Origin: an uncultured Craurococcus sp.
GTDB lineage: Bacteria > Pseudomonadota > Alphaproteobacteria > Acetobacterales > Acetobacteraceae
NCBI GenBank assembly: GCA_902805545.1
Contig: CADCTD010000036.1
Span: forward strand, 1 to 64,000
Reading direction: 5' to 3'
DNA length: 64,000 bases
Numbering within the stretch: the first letter of the stretch is position 1; every line of letters begins with the position of its first letter. The notes under the pieces were generated by a model, which made no database searches, was not told where the DNA came from, and saw only the letters and a program-made list of their open reading frames with translations. Made by a program: the position numbers and the translations under genes. Positions 53,716 to 64,000 of this stretch are shown piece after piece.

Positions 53716-55344
53716 ATGACCATGCATCTGAGGCGCCGCGGGCTGCTGGGCAGCGCCGGCACGCTGCTCGCCGCCGGGGTGTTGCCCTTCGACCTCGCCC
53801 AGGCCCAGGCGGCCGGCGGCACGCTGCGCGTCGGCATGACTGCCGCTGCGGTGCCGCTGACCAATGGCGTGCCGGACCAGGGCGCCGAGGGCCATCGCTT
53901 CATGGGTGTGACCCTTTACGACCAGCTTGTGCACTGGGACCTGTCGAAGGTCGATGCGCCGGCGGTGCTGGTGCCCGGCCTCGCCACCGAGTGGAAGGTC
54001 GACCCCGCCAACCCGAAGCGCTGGACCTTCACCCTGCGCCAGGGCGTGAAGTTCCACGACGGCAAGCCGCTGACCGCCCAGGACGTGGTCTTCTCCTTCG
54101 ACCGCGTGCTGAAGACGGATGCGCCGCATTTCGACCAGCGCGCCGCCGCCTTCGGCCGCGTCCGCGTGCCGACCGTCTCCGCCTGGGAGGCGATCGGCGA
54201 GCATGCCATCGCCATCGAGACCCGTACCGTCGACAGTACGCTGCCCTATGGCGTGAGCTGGATCGGCATCGTCCACCAGGGCGCCTGGGAGGCCGCCGGC
54301 CGCAACTGGGAAGCCTATATGGCGAAGGCGGTCGGCACCGGGCCTTGGAAGCTCGAGAGCTACAATATCCGCGAGCGCGCCGTCCTCACCCGCAATGCCG
54401 AGTACTGGGATGTGAAGCGCGTGCCGAAATGCGAGCGGCTCGTGCTGCTGCCACTCGCCGAGCCCAATACCCGCGTCGCCGCGCTGCGCTCCAACCAGGT
54501 CGACTGGATCGAGGCGCCGCCGGCGGATGCGGTGCCGAGCCTGAAGCAGGCGGGCTTCACCATCGTCACCAACCAGTATCCGCACAACTGGACCTGGCAG
54601 CTGGCGACCGGCGAGGGCTCGCCCTGGCGCGACGTGCGGGTGCGGCGCGCGGCCAACCTCGCCATCGATCGGGCGGCGATGAAGGGCATGCTCGGCGGGC
54701 TGATGGATGACGGGGCGGGCCTGCTGCCGCTCGGCGACCCGTGGAACAGCGTGCCGAAGTTCAGGTGGTCCCACGACCTGGCGGCGGCGAAGAAGCTGAT
54801 GGCGGAGGCGGGCTTCTCGCCGCGCAACCCGCTGAAGACCAGGATCGGCATCTCCACCAGCGGCTCCGGCCAGATGCAGCCGATGGCGATGAACGAGGCC
54901 ATCCAGCAGATGCTGAAGGAGGTCGGCATCGAGGTCGAGTTCGAGGTCTTCGAATGGAACACGCTGCTGACCATCTGGCGCGACGGGTGGAAGGCGCCCT
55001 CCAACCGCGGCATCACCGGGATCAACATCTCCTTCACGGCGATCGACCCCTTCACCGCGATGATCCGCTTCCTCCGCTCCGACCTGACGCCGCCGGCGGG
55101 GAACAACTGGGGCGGCTTCGCCAGCCCGGACTACGATGCGCTGATCGGCAGGATCCTCGCCGAATTCGAGCCGGCGGCGCAGACCCGGCTGGTCGCCGAG
55201 CTGCATGCGAAGGTCGTGGACGACGCGCTCTTCCTCTTCGTGGCGCACGACCTCAACCCGCGTGCGATGAACCGGCGGGTGCAGGCCTTCGTGCAGGCGC
55301 GGTCCTGGTTCCAGGACCTGACGCCGGTGCGGATAGCGGGGTAA
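53716..55344 (+). CDS. ABC transporter substrate-binding protein, peptide/nickel (family 5) type
   Basis: Signal peptide with twin Arg (RRRGLLGSAGTLLAAGVLPFDLAQAQ); VPGLATEWKVDPANPKRWTFTLRQGVKFHDGKPLTAQDVVFSFDRVL. Confidence 0.93.
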   Translation: MTMHLRRRGLLGSAGTLLAAGVLPFDLAQAQAAGGTLRVGMTAAAVPLTNGVPDQGAEGHRFMGVTLYDQLVHWDLSKVDAPAVLVPGLATEWKVDPANPKRWTFTLRQGVKFHDGKPLTAQDVVFSFDRVLKTDAPHFDQRAAAFGRVRVPTVSAWEAIGEHAIAIETRTVDSTLPYGVSWIGIVHQGAWEAAGRNWEAYMAKAVGTGPWKLESYNIRERAVLTRNAEYWDVKRVPKCERLVLLPLAEPNTRVAALRSNQVDWIEAPPADAVPSLKQAGFTIVTNQYPHNWTWQLATGEGSPWRDVRVRRAANLAIDRAAMKGMLGGLMDDGAGLLPLGDPWNSVPKFRWSHDLAAAKKLMAEAGFSPRNPLKTRIGISTSGSGQMQPMAMNEAIQQMLKEVGIEVEFEVFEWNTLLTIWRDGWKAPSNRGITGINISFTAIDPFTAMIRFLRSDLTPPAGNNWGGFASPDYDALIGRILAEFEPAAQTRLVAELHAKVVDDALFLFVAHDLNPRAMNRRVQAFVQARSWFQDLTPVRIAG

Positions 55345-55365
55345 GCGAGTGGGACGGCGCCCGGC

Positions 55366-56247
55366 TCAGCCGGGCGCGGTCCCGAGCTCGGCATCGATCG
55401 CCTCCAGCAGCGGCAGGCTGTCGGCGGCGAATTTGCGGGCCAGCGGCTGCCAGGCGCCGCGCAGCAGCGGCAGGTCGTCGAGGGTGCTGAACTCGTAGGG
55501 GCGCGGATGGCGGTCCCAGAGCGCGAGGATCGGGCAGCCCTGGGCCGCGGGCTCGCCGAACAGATTGAGTACGGCGGAGTTGAAGAAGCTTTCGTCCGGA
55601 TGGGCGGAGTAGCGGAACCAGTCGACGATGTGCGGCCGGTCCCGGTAGACCTCGAGGCAGCGCAGCAGCGTCTCCCGCCGCAGCAGCCACCAGTTGGCGC
55701 CCTTGGAATAGCGCCAGGGGAAGGATCCGGCCTGCTTCATGGCGAAGGCGCGGCCGAACTCCCCGAGGCGGGCGGCGGTGCCGGAATCGAGATGGCGGTC
55801 GGTGTAGGATTCGCGCTGGCTGAGATTGCCCACCGCGCAATCCGGCAGGTAGCAGCGCTCGATGCGGCTGCGGATGGGGTCGTCCGGCGGCATCTCGCCG
55901 CTGTCGATCCAGTCGGCATCGGCGGTCATCATCTCGATCAGCCGCGGCATGGGCTTGATCGGGTAGGTGTCGCCGGAAAGGTGGAGGAAATGCGTATGCG
56001 CGGGCTCGGCGAGCGCCGCCTCGGCCAGGCGGCAGACCGCCTCGATCATCGAGAAGCCGGCCCACCAGACCGGAATGCGCTCGTGCAGCAGATGCGCCTC
56101 GGCCGGCAGGACCCGTTGGAAGGGGACGAGGTCGGCCTTGGCGTCGACATGGATGTGGCAGGCGATGCCGGCATCCAGCATTCGCCGCACGAGCCGTGCG
56201 GTGACCGCGGACTTGGCGTGGGCGAGGATCAGGCAGCAGAGCGTCAT
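55366..56247 (-). CDS. GT14-like (core-2/I-branching type) glycosyltransferase
   Basis: LCCLILAHAKSAVTARLVRRMLDAGIACHIHVDAKAD; THFLHLSGDTYPIKPMPRLIEMM; SKGANWWLLRRETLLRCLEVY; SAHPDESFFNSAVLN. Confidence 0.83.
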   Translation of the reverse strand: MTLCCLILAHAKSAVTARLVRRMLDAGIACHIHVDAKADLVPFQRVLPAEAHLLHERIPVWWAGFSMIEAVCRLAEAALAEPAHTHFLHLSGDTYPIKPMPRLIEMMTADADWIDSGEMPPDDPIRSRIERCYLPDCAVGNLSQRESYTDRHLDSGTAARLGEFGRAFAMKQAGSFPWRYSKGANWWLLRRETLLRCLEVYRDRPHIVDWFRYSAHPDESFFNSAVLNLFGEPAAQGCPILALWDRHPRPYEFSTLDDLPLLRGAWQPLARKFAADSLPLLEAIDAELGTAPG

Positions 56248-56258
56248 CGACCTGCGGC

Positions 56259-56966
56259 TCAGGCCTCTGCGGGCAGGACGAGGTAGTTCTCGTTCGCCTC
56301 GTAGCGGCGGAAGCGGCGTTCGATCCGGTAGTCCTGCCGCTCGATCCAGGCATGGAAGGCCTCGGCGTTGCGGTTCTCGATCTCGATGAAGATCGGCGGG
56401 CGCCAGGTGGCGACGGCCTGCTGCAGCCCGGCCAGGACCTGCAGTTCCATGCCCTCGACATCGATCTTGAGGAAGTCCACGCGGCGCTGCGCCAGTGCAT
56501 CGTCGCCACGAATCAGGAGCAGGGCGTCGTCATCCTGGGTTGGGGCAAGCCAGGTGCCGCCAAGGTTGCCGTCCGGCACCAGGGCCCGGGCCCGGCTCGG
56601 CACGTCGGCGAGGCCGGTGCCGAGATGGGTCAGATCCGCGAGGCTTTGCAGGCCGTTCAGGGCAATGTTGAGCTTCAGGATGGCGATGGCCGGCGGGTTC
56701 GGCTCGAAGACGATGATCTGCCGGGGATGCAGGAAGCTCCCGACATAGAGCGCGTGGTTGCCGACATTCGAGCCGACATCGACGAAGACGCCGCCTGCCG
56801 GGAAGAACTCCGCGATGATCCGCAGCTCCTCGACCTCGTAGAACTGGCCCATGGCGTGGCATTGCTGGATGACGTCCTGCTCGTCCGCGACGAAGAAGCG
56901 GATCTCACGGCCGGCGATCGTGGCGGTCACGATGCTCCCGTGCTGGCGAACCATGCCATCCTCCAT
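56259..56966 (-). CDS. FkbM family methyltransferase
   Basis: GGVFVDVGSNVGNHALYVGSFLHPRQIIVFEPNPPAIAILKLNIALNG; VDFLKIDVEGMELQVLAGL. Start uncertain. Confidence 0.88.
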   Translation of the reverse strand: MEDGMVRQHGSIVTATIAGREIRFFVADEQDVIQQCHAMGQFYEVEELRIIAEFFPAGGVFVDVGSNVGNHALYVGSFLHPRQIIVFEPNPPAIAILKLNIALNGLQSLADLTHLGTGLADVPSRARALVPDGNLGGTWLAPTQDDDALLLIRGDDALAQRRVDFLKIDVEGMELQVLAGLQQAVATWRPPIFIEIENRNAEAFHAWIERQDYRIERRFRRYEANENYLVLPAEA

Positions 56967-57016
56967 CCCGTGCCATCTCCGGCGGAGGGTTAACACGGCG
57001 CCATGAGGAATGGCAT

Positions 57017-57048
57017 GCCGGGAATGCGCTCGGGCGCGCATCCCCGGC
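57017..57048 (-). terminator. Strong hairpin after the SDR gene, possible terminator lacking a T tract
   Basis: GCCGGGAATGCGC / GCGCATCCCCGGC, 13 positions with one mismatch, 6-nt loop. Confidence 0.45.
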
Positions 57049-57055
57049 TCCCGGC

Positions 57056-57826
<771 letters not shown>

Positions 57827-57866
57827 TCATGGGTCTTGGGGTGAACCGCCGATCCGCGCCGTGGTT

Positions 57867-58673
57867 TCACCCGGTGACGGGAGGCAGGACGGGCTGGGCG
57901 TCGAGCCAGGTCGAATACCAGGACAGGCCGAAATGCAGGTGCGGCCCGGTGACGCGGCCGGTGGCGCCGATCGCGCCGATCCGCTGGCCGGCCGCGACCC
58001 GCTCGCCCTCGGCCACGTCCTGGGCGGACATATGGGCGTAGAGGCTGTTCACCCCGTGGCCGTGGTCGATGACGGTGAGGCGGCCGAAGAAGAAGAACTC
58101 GGCCGCCAGCACCACCCCGCCGGCGGCGATGGCCACGATCGGCGTACCGGTCGGCGCGGCGATGTCGAAGCCGAAATGCGGCTGCCGCGGCTCCCCGTTC
58201 AGGATGCGCTGGCTGCCGAAGACGCCGCTGATCCGGCCATGGGCGGGCAGGAGGAAGGCGGCGGCGAAATCGGTGCGGGCGCTGTCGGTGGCGCGGGCGG
58301 CGGCCAGGCGCTCCCGCTCGGCCGCGATGCGGCGGAGCGCCTCCGGGTCCGGCGTCACCTGGGACGGTGGAAGGCCGGTGATGCGCTGCACCGGCCAGTC
58401 GCGCCGGGCGATGGCGAGGCGCTGCGCCTCCGGCCGGCCGCCGGGCGACGTCACGGTGAGCGTCGCCTCCGCGGCATGGTCGCGGCCGAAGCCGAAGGCG
58501 TACTCGCCGCCCGGCCCGACGCGGATGGGCTTGCCGTCCAGCGCCAGCCGCGTCCCCGGTGCCACCCGGCCGCGGACCAGGCCGCCCTGGGTCATCCCAT
58601 CGGCGGAGATGGAGAGGGCCGGCCGGGCGAGCAGCAGGGCGGGGAGGGCGAGTCCCGTGCGGCGGCGGATCAC
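57867..58673 (-). CDS. M23 family metallopeptidase (LytM-like)
   Basis: HFGFDIAAPTGTPIVAIAAGGVVLAAEFFFFGRLTVIDHGHGVNSLYAHMSA; GATGRVTGPHLHFGLSW. GTG start overlaps the xseA stop. Confidence 0.92.
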   Translation of the reverse strand: MIRRRTGLALPALLLARPALSISADGMTQGGLVRGRVAPGTRLALDGKPIRVGPGGEYAFGFGRDHAAEATLTVTSPGGRPEAQRLAIARRDWPVQRITGLPPSQVTPDPEALRRIAAERERLAAARATDSARTDFAAAFLLPAHGRISGVFGSQRILNGEPRQPHFGFDIAAPTGTPIVAIAAGGVVLAAEFFFFGRLTVIDHGHGVNSLYAHMSAQDVAEGERVAAGQRIGAIGATGRVTGPHLHFGLSWYSTWLDAQPVLPPVTG

Positions 58674-60139
58674 AGAAGGGTCTCCTGCTCCGGCTTGTCC
58701 CGCGTCCGGCGCTTCGGTGCTGACTTGACCCCATCGGCGGTCGCCTGCGCCTCGCCATCGGCGAAGGTGAGGACAAGGCGACCGCCGGGGGGCACGGCGG
58801 TGGCGCTGGTGATGGGCGCGCCCTCGGCGTCGCGGACCAGGGCGAAGCCCCGGGAGAGGACGGATTGGAAGGAGACGCTTTCCAGCCGCGCCACCAGCCC
58901 CTCCAGCCGCACCCGCTTCTCTCGTGCCAGCGCCTCGACCGGGCGGGCGCTGAAGCGGGCGAGTGCAGGGGAGGTCCGCCCGCGCGCCCCGATCCGCTGC
59001 CAGGCGCCGCGGCCGCGCGCCAGCAGAAGGGCGATCGCCGCCCGCCGGGCGGCGATCCCCTCGCGCGGATGCGGGAGGCGCGGCGCCAGCCGGGACAGCT
59101 CCCCGCGCTTCCGCTGCACCAGGCCGGGCAGGGCGAGGCCCAGCCGCTCCCCCCGGTCCTCCAGCCGCTGGCGCATGGCGCCGAGGATGTTCGGCAGGTC
59201 GGGCAGGCCGCGCTCGGCCAGCATGAGGCGGCGGCGGGCGCGCTCGACGAGGGCGCGGCCGAGCTGGAGCAGGCGCGCCTCGGTCTGGGCCAGGTCGGCG
59301 AGGAGGTCGGTGCGGGCGGGGATCGCCATCTCCGCCGCGGCCGTGGGGGTGGGGGCGCGGCGGTCGGAGGCGAAGTCGATCAGCGTCGTGTCCGTCTCGT
59401 GGCCGACGGCGCTGATGAGGGGGATCGGGCTCTCGGCCGCGGCGCGGACGACGACCTCCTCGTTGAAGGCCATCAGGTCCTCGAGGCTGCCGCCGCCGCG
59501 GGCGACGATGATCACGTCCGGCCGCATCGCCCCCTGCAGCTTGCCGAAGCCGCGGATGGCGGCGGCGATCTGCTCGGCGGCGCCCTGGCCCTGCACGGCG
59601 ACCGGCCAGAGCAGGATGCGGCGCGGGAAGCGCCGGGCGATGGTGGTGCGGATGTCCTGGATGACGGCGCCGCGCTCGCTCGTCACCACGCCGATGGTCG
59701 CCGGCAGCATGGGCAGGCGGCGCTTGCGCCCGGCATCGAACAGCCCCTCCTCCAGAAGGCGCTTCCGCAGCATCTCGATCCGGGCGAGGAGGGCGCCCTC
59801 GCCGGCGAATTCCAGCCGGTCGATGACGAGCTGGTATTTCGAGCGGTCGGCATAGGTGCCGATGCGGCCGGTGGCGATGACCTCGATGCCGTTCTCCGGC
59901 TTCACCGCGAGGCGGCCGACCGAGGTCTTCCAGATGACCGATTCGAGCTTCGCCGCCTCGTCCTTGAGGGAGAGGTAGATATGGCCGGAAGGGTAGCGCT
60001 TGAGCTCGGTGATCTCGCCGCGCACGCGGACCCGGCCGAAGCTCTCCTCCAGGGTCCGCCTGATGGCTCCGGCGATCTCGGAGACGGCGAATTCGGGGAT
60101 GTTGGCCCGAGGGGCAGCGGTGGGCGGAGGTGTGTCCAT
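58670..60139 (-). CDS. xseA: Exodeoxyribonuclease VII large subunit
   Basis: [107 protein letters not shown]. Confidence 0.97.
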   Translation of the reverse strand: MDTPPPTAAPRANIPEFAVSEIAGAIRRTLEESFGRVRVRGEITELKRYPSGHIYLSLKDEAAKLESVIWKTSVGRLAVKPENGIEVIATGRIGTYADRSKYQLVIDRLEFAGEGALLARIEMLRKRLLEEGLFDAGRKRRLPMLPATIGVVTSERGAVIQDIRTTIARRFPRRILLWPVAVQGQGAAEQIAAAIRGFGKLQGAMRPDVIIVARGGGSLEDLMAFNEEVVVRAAAESPIPLISAVGHETDTTLIDFASDRRAPTPTAAAEMAIPARTDLLADLAQTEARLLQLGRALVERARRRLMLAERGLPDLPNILGAMRQRLEDRGERLGLALPGLVQRKRGELSRLAPRLPHPREGIAARRAAIALLLARGRGAWQRIGARGRTSPALARFSARPVEALAREKRVRLEGLVARLESVSFQSVLSRGFALVRDAEGAPITSATAVPPGGRLVLTFADGEAQATADGVKSAPKRRTRDKPEQETLL

Positions 60140-60183
60140 CGCCGCAGCTTATGCTAGAGCCGCCCCGGTTTGGAGGGTTGGCG

Positions 60184-61452
60184 ATGAAGGTCCTGGTGGT
60201 CGGCGGCGGCGGGCGGGAACATGCGCTGTGCTGGGCCATCGCCCGCTCGCCCCTGCTGACGAGGCTGTACTGCGCGCCGGGGAATGCCGGGATCGCGGCG
60301 GTGGCGGAATGCGTGCCGACCGGGGCGGAGGATGTGGGCGGCCTCGTGGCGGCTGCGCGGGAGAGGGCGGTCGACCTTGTCGTGGTCGGGCCCGAGGCGC
60401 CGCTGACGCTCGGGCTGGCGGACAAGCTGGCCGCGGCAGGGATCAGGGTCTTCGGGCCGAGCCAGGCGGCGGCGGCGCTGGAAGGCTCCAAGACCTTCAC
60501 CAAGCAGGTGGCGGATGCGGCCGGGGTGCCGACCGCGGCCTGGGCACGGTTCGAGGAGGCGGGGGCGGCGCGGGCCTACCTGCGCGAGCGCGGCGCGCCG
60601 ATCGTCGTCAAGGCGGATGGGCTGGCGGCGGGCAAGGGCGTCGTCGTCGCCGCGACGGTCGAGGAGGCGGAAGCGGCCGTCGCCGACATCATGGAGAGCC
60701 GCATCCATGGCGCGGCCGGGGCGAGCGTCGTCATCGAGGAGTGCCTGGTGGGCGAGGAGGTCTCTTTCTTCGCGCTCTGCGACGGGGAGAGGGCCGTCGC
60801 TCTCGGCGCGGCGCAGGACCATAAGCGCGTGGGGGATGGCGATACCGGGCCGAACACGGGCGGGATGGGCGCCTATGCGCCGCCGCCGGCCTTCACCCCG
60901 GCGCTGGAAGCCGAGGTGATGGAGCGGGTGATCCGGCCGAGCCTCGCCGAGATGGCGCGGCGCGGGGCGCCCTTCCGCGGCGTGCTCTTCGCCGGAATGA
61001 TGCTGACCGCGTCCGGGCCGAAGCTGATCGAGTTCAATGTCCGCTTCGGCGACCCGGAATGCCAGGCGCTGATGGTGCGGCTGCGCTCCGACCTGCTGGC
61101 CGCGCTGCTGGCGGCGGCGGATGGGCGGCTCGGCGAGGTGGCGCTGGAGTGGGATGCGCGGCCGAGCCTCTGCGTGGTGATGGCGGCGGAGGGGTATCCA
61201 GGAGCCTATCGCAAGGGGACGGCGATCCGCGGCCTCGACCGGGCGGCGGCGGTGCCGGGGGTGCAGGTCTTCCATGCCGGGACGGTGGCGGGGCCCGCGG
61301 GGGCGGTGCTGGCGAACGGGGGGCGGGTGCTCGGCGTGACGGCGGTCGGCGATACGGTGCGGGCCGCGCGGGACGCGGCCTATCAGGCGGTCGGATTGAT
61401 CGACTGGCCCGAAGGCTTCTGCCGCCACGACATCGCTTACAGGGCCCTTTAA
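60184..61452 (+). CDS. purD: Phosphoribosylamine--glycine ligase
   Basis: [66 protein letters not shown]. Confidence 0.97.
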   Translation: MKVLVVGGGGREHALCWAIARSPLLTRLYCAPGNAGIAAVAECVPTGAEDVGGLVAAARERAVDLVVVGPEAPLTLGLADKLAAAGIRVFGPSQAAAALEGSKTFTKQVADAAGVPTAAWARFEEAGAARAYLRERGAPIVVKADGLAAGKGVVVAATVEEAEAAVADIMESRIHGAAGASVVIEECLVGEEVSFFALCDGERAVALGAAQDHKRVGDGDTGPNTGGMGAYAPPPAFTPALEAEVMERVIRPSLAEMARRGAPFRGVLFAGMMLTASGPKLIEFNVRFGDPECQALMVRLRSDLLAALLAAADGRLGEVALEWDARPSLCVVMAAEGYPGAYRKGTAIRGLDRAAAVPGVQVFHAGTVAGPAGAVLANGGRVLGVTAVGDTVRAARDAAYQAVGLIDWPEGFCRHDIAYRAL

Positions 61453-61478
61453 CGCCCGGTTTCCGGGGAAGCTCCAGC

Positions 61479-61508
61479 GGGGATTGGAGGCACTGCCTCC
61501 GATGCCCC
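61479..61508. terminator. Hairpin between convergent purD and TRAP permease, possible bidirectional terminator
   Basis: GGGGATTGGAGGC-ACT-GCCTCCGATGCCCC with one bulged G and one G-T wobble; no clear T tract. Confidence 0.4.
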
Positions 61509-61512
61509 CTCC

Positions 61513-63531
61513 TTACGCAGTGGCTGGCCGTGCGCTGCCCCTCCATTGCAGCGCGAGCAGCACGGCGCCCAGCGCCACGCCGATCCAATGCGGCGCCGGC
61601 ACCGCATTGCCGAAGGCCACCTCGACCAGCGCCGGGAAGATCATCATCAGCCCGGCGATGACGAAGCCCGCCCGCTCCCACCCCGCCATGGCCCGCCGGG
61701 CGAAGCCCTGGCAAGCGGCGGAGAGGGCGGCGAGGCCGGCGGCGGCGAGGAAGATCTGCAGCGCCACGTCGCCCCAGCCCATGCCCGGCTTGAAGGCGAG
61801 CAGCAGCCCGACGCCGTCCGGGTCGGTGACGAAAACGAAGGGCAGGACGAAGGCGGGCAGGGTGTATTTCCAGGCCTGGAGCGTCGTCCGGTAGGGCCCG
61901 GCGCCGGTGATGGCCGCCGCGGCGAAGGGCGAAAGGGCGGTCGGCGGCGAGACCTCGGACAGCACGGCGTAGTAGAAGACGAACATATGCGCCGCGTAGT
62001 CCGGCACGCCGAGCTTGATGAGCGCCGGCGCGGCCACCACGGCGCAGATGATGTAGCTGGCCGTCACCGGCACGGCGAGGCCGACGATCCAGACGATCAG
62101 CGCGGTGTAGAGCGCGGTGATGACGAGCTTGCCGCCGGCCGCCTGGATGGCGATCTCGCTGAATTTCAGTCCGAGTCCTGTCAAGGTGATGACGCCGACG
62201 ATGATGCCGGCGCAGGCGCAGGTGGCGGCGATGCCGACCGACTGCACCGCGCCCGAGGCCAGCGCCTCCACCAGCCGGCGCGGCCAGAGCGCGCTTTTCG
62301 GGCTGAGGAAGGAGAGCAGCACGGCGACGACCATGGCGTAGAGCACGGAGAGCGTCGGCGAGTAGCCGAGCACCATGAAGACGATGATCGCCAGCAGCGA
62401 GGAGAAGTGGAAGCCGTACTTCTTGGTCAGCGCCCAGGGGCTCTCGACGGCGATGACCTCGCGCTCCGTGCCCGCCGCGGCGTGCTTGGCGCCGATGCGG
62501 CGCTGGTCGAGCTCCACCATGAAGAGCAGCGAGGCGTAGTAGAGCACGGTCGGCACGATGGCCATGCGCAGCACTTCGAGGTAGCCGATCTTCAGGTACT
62601 CGGCGATCAGGAAGGCCGCGGCGCCGAGCACGGGCGGCGAGATGATGGCGCCGAGCCCGCCGGCGGCGAGCAGCCCGCCCGCATCGTGCGGCCGGTAGCC
62701 GACGCGCTTCATCATCGGCCAGGCGACGGTGCCGAGGGTCACGGTGGTGGCGACGCCGGAGCCGGAGGGCCCGCCCAGCAGGAAGGAGGAGAGCACCACC
62801 GTCCGCCCCGCCGAGGTCGCCTTGCCGCCCGTCGCCGAGAAGGAGAAGTCGACGAAGAACTTGCCGGCGCCGCTGAGCTGGAGGATGGCGCCGTAGATGG
62901 TGAAGAGGATGATGAGGCTGGCCGAGACATCGACCGCCGTGCCGAAGATGCCGTCGAGGGTGATGGTGAGGTGCGGGATCAGCCGCTCCGTCCCATAGCC
63001 CTGGTGGCGCCAGGGGGCGGGGAGCAGGTTGCCGAAGAAGGCGTAGAGCATGAAGAGGCCGGCGACGACCGGCATCACCCAGCCGGTGGCACGCCGCGTC
63101 ACCTCGAGCACGAGGAGGACGAGGACCCAGCCGATGACGAGGTCCATCGGCTCCGGGAAGACGTAGCGGTCGAGCAGGTCGTCGCCGCCGGCGATGAGGT
63201 ACCAGGTGACGTAGATGCCGGCGGCGAGCAGCAGCCAGTCCCAGGGCATGAAGCGGTGGCGGAAGCGCCGCGCCACCGGAAACAGCAGGAAGCCGAGCGC
63301 CATGGCGAAGCCGACATGGACGAAGCGCAGCGTCGTGGTCGGCACGATGTCCCAGGCGGCCCAGAGGTGGAACAGCGCCATCGCCAGCGCCACCCCGGTG
63401 CCGACCCAGCCGAGCCAGCCGGAGTAGCGGTTCTGCGCACCCTCCTCCTCCTCGATCAGCGCCTCCACCCGGGCGGCGGTCTGGTCGTCGAGGGCGCCCG
63501 GCGGGATCTCGGGGGGAAGGGTGGTGCTCAT
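61513..63531 (-). CDS. TRAP transporter fused 4TM/12TM permease (TAXI type)
   Basis: About 672 aa polytopic; SGAGKFFVDFSFSATGGKATSAGRTVVLSSFLLGGPSGSGVATTVTLGTVAWPMMKRVGY; GLGAIISPPVLGAAAFLIAEYL. Confidence 0.92.
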   Translation of the reverse strand: MSTTLPPEIPPGALDDQTAARVEALIEEEEGAQNRYSGWLGWVGTGVALAMALFHLWAAWDIVPTTTLRFVHVGFAMALGFLLFPVARRFRHRFMPWDWLLLAAGIYVTWYLIAGGDDLLDRYVFPEPMDLVIGWVLVLLVLEVTRRATGWVMPVVAGLFMLYAFFGNLLPAPWRHQGYGTERLIPHLTITLDGIFGTAVDVSASLIILFTIYGAILQLSGAGKFFVDFSFSATGGKATSAGRTVVLSSFLLGGPSGSGVATTVTLGTVAWPMMKRVGYRPHDAGGLLAAGGLGAIISPPVLGAAAFLIAEYLKIGYLEVLRMAIVPTVLYYASLLFMVELDQRRIGAKHAAAGTEREVIAVESPWALTKKYGFHFSSLLAIIVFMVLGYSPTLSVLYAMVVAVLLSFLSPKSALWPRRLVEALASGAVQSVGIAATCACAGIIVGVITLTGLGLKFSEIAIQAAGGKLVITALYTALIVWIVGLAVPVTASYIICAVVAAPALIKLGVPDYAAHMFVFYYAVLSEVSPPTALSPFAAAAITGAGPYRTTLQAWKYTLPAFVLPFVFVTDPDGVGLLLAFKPGMGWGDVALQIFLAAAGLAALSAACQGFARRAMAGWERAGFVIAGLMMIFPALVEVAFGNAVPAPHWIGVALGAVLLALQWRGSARPATA

Positions 63532-63697
63532 CCTCGGGCGTGCTCCTGCCGGCTCGGGGGATTCGGCCTCCCCCGTTGCGCTCCCATCTAGCGGGCGGTG
63601 CGGGCTTCGCCCATCCCCTACGGATTTGTCACCCGGGTGCGGGTGATCGTGCGCGGCCCTCATGCGTCAAGGCGGGCGGATACAATGGAACCCCGAC

Positions 63698-64000
63698 ATG
63701 GCCCTGACCCAGGCCCAGCCCAGCCCGATGACGCTGACCGGCCGCTTCCCGCTGGTGCGGATGATGGCGCGCGGCTGGTGGATGTTCATGCTGCGCGGCG
63801 TCTTCGCCATCCTCTTCGGCCTTCTGGCCTTCCTGGTGCCCGGGCTCGGGCTGGCGGTCATCCTCGGCGCCCTCGCGGCCTGGATGGTGCTGGACGGCGC
63901 GGGCACGCTCTACCAGGCGGTGAAGGGGCCGCCGGAGCGGCATGGCGCATGGTTCTGGATCGACGGCATCCTCTCGCTCGTCGCCGCGGCGGCGCTGCTG
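63698..64000 (+). CDS. HdeD/DUF308 family membrane protein, partial (runs off right edge)
   Basis: MALTQAQPSPMTLTGRFPLVRMMARGWWMFMLRGVFAILFGLLAFLVPGLGLAVILGALAAWMVLDGAGTLYQA, open to base 64000. Confidence 0.8.
   Translation, partial: MALTQAQPSPMTLTGRFPLVRMMARGWWMFMLRGVFAILFGLLAFLVPGLGLAVILGALAAWMVLDGAGTLYQAVKGPPERHGAWFWIDGILSLVAAAALL

Overview
The window is a very GC-rich, gene-dense stretch of bacterial chromosome. Codon bias and gene content suggest an alphaproteobacterium, possibly Acetobacteraceae/Roseomonas-like; this is inference, not tested. I find about 47 protein-coding genes. The first (bcsB) is cut by the left edge and the last (HdeD-like) by the right edge. Recognisable blocks, left to right: a cellulose synthase operon tail (bcsB-bcsC-bcsD) followed by a GT39-like glycosyltransferase; an SMP-30 lactonase/FAH hydrolase pair; a catabolic-looking cluster (TTC38-like TPR protein, M20 amidase, CaiB/BaiF CoA-transferase, Bug-type binding protein, zinc-type quinone oxidoreductase, MFS); an RND efflux pair with a coupled DHCW cupin; an alpha-2-macroglobulin/PBP1C pair and a YaiI gene; secA with rluA-like and two small secreted-protein genes; a PpiC-type isomerase and argJ; leuC-leuD with a class A beta-lactamase overlapping leuD; aroA-cmk-rpsA; FYDLN protein-recF-gyrB; DoxX and a peptide-type binding protein; FkbM methyltransferase-GT14; xseA-M23 peptidase-SDR; purD; and a fused TRAP permease. 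I saw no rRNA, tRNA, CRISPR, transposase, integrase or prophage genes. Most of the window is ordinary housekeeping DNA, and I found no clear new multi-gene system. The best leads are the leuD-bla 4-bp overlap, a structured element with 11-bp direct repeats upstream of leuC, a perfect 15-bp-stem hairpin upstream of the FYDLN gene, a perfect 20-bp palindrome upstream of the lactonase/FAH genes, a cupin coupled to an RND pump, and a secreted GQQNQ-repeat protein in the secA gene string. Coordinates and motifs were read by eye. Family names come from recognising protein sequence and were not searched.
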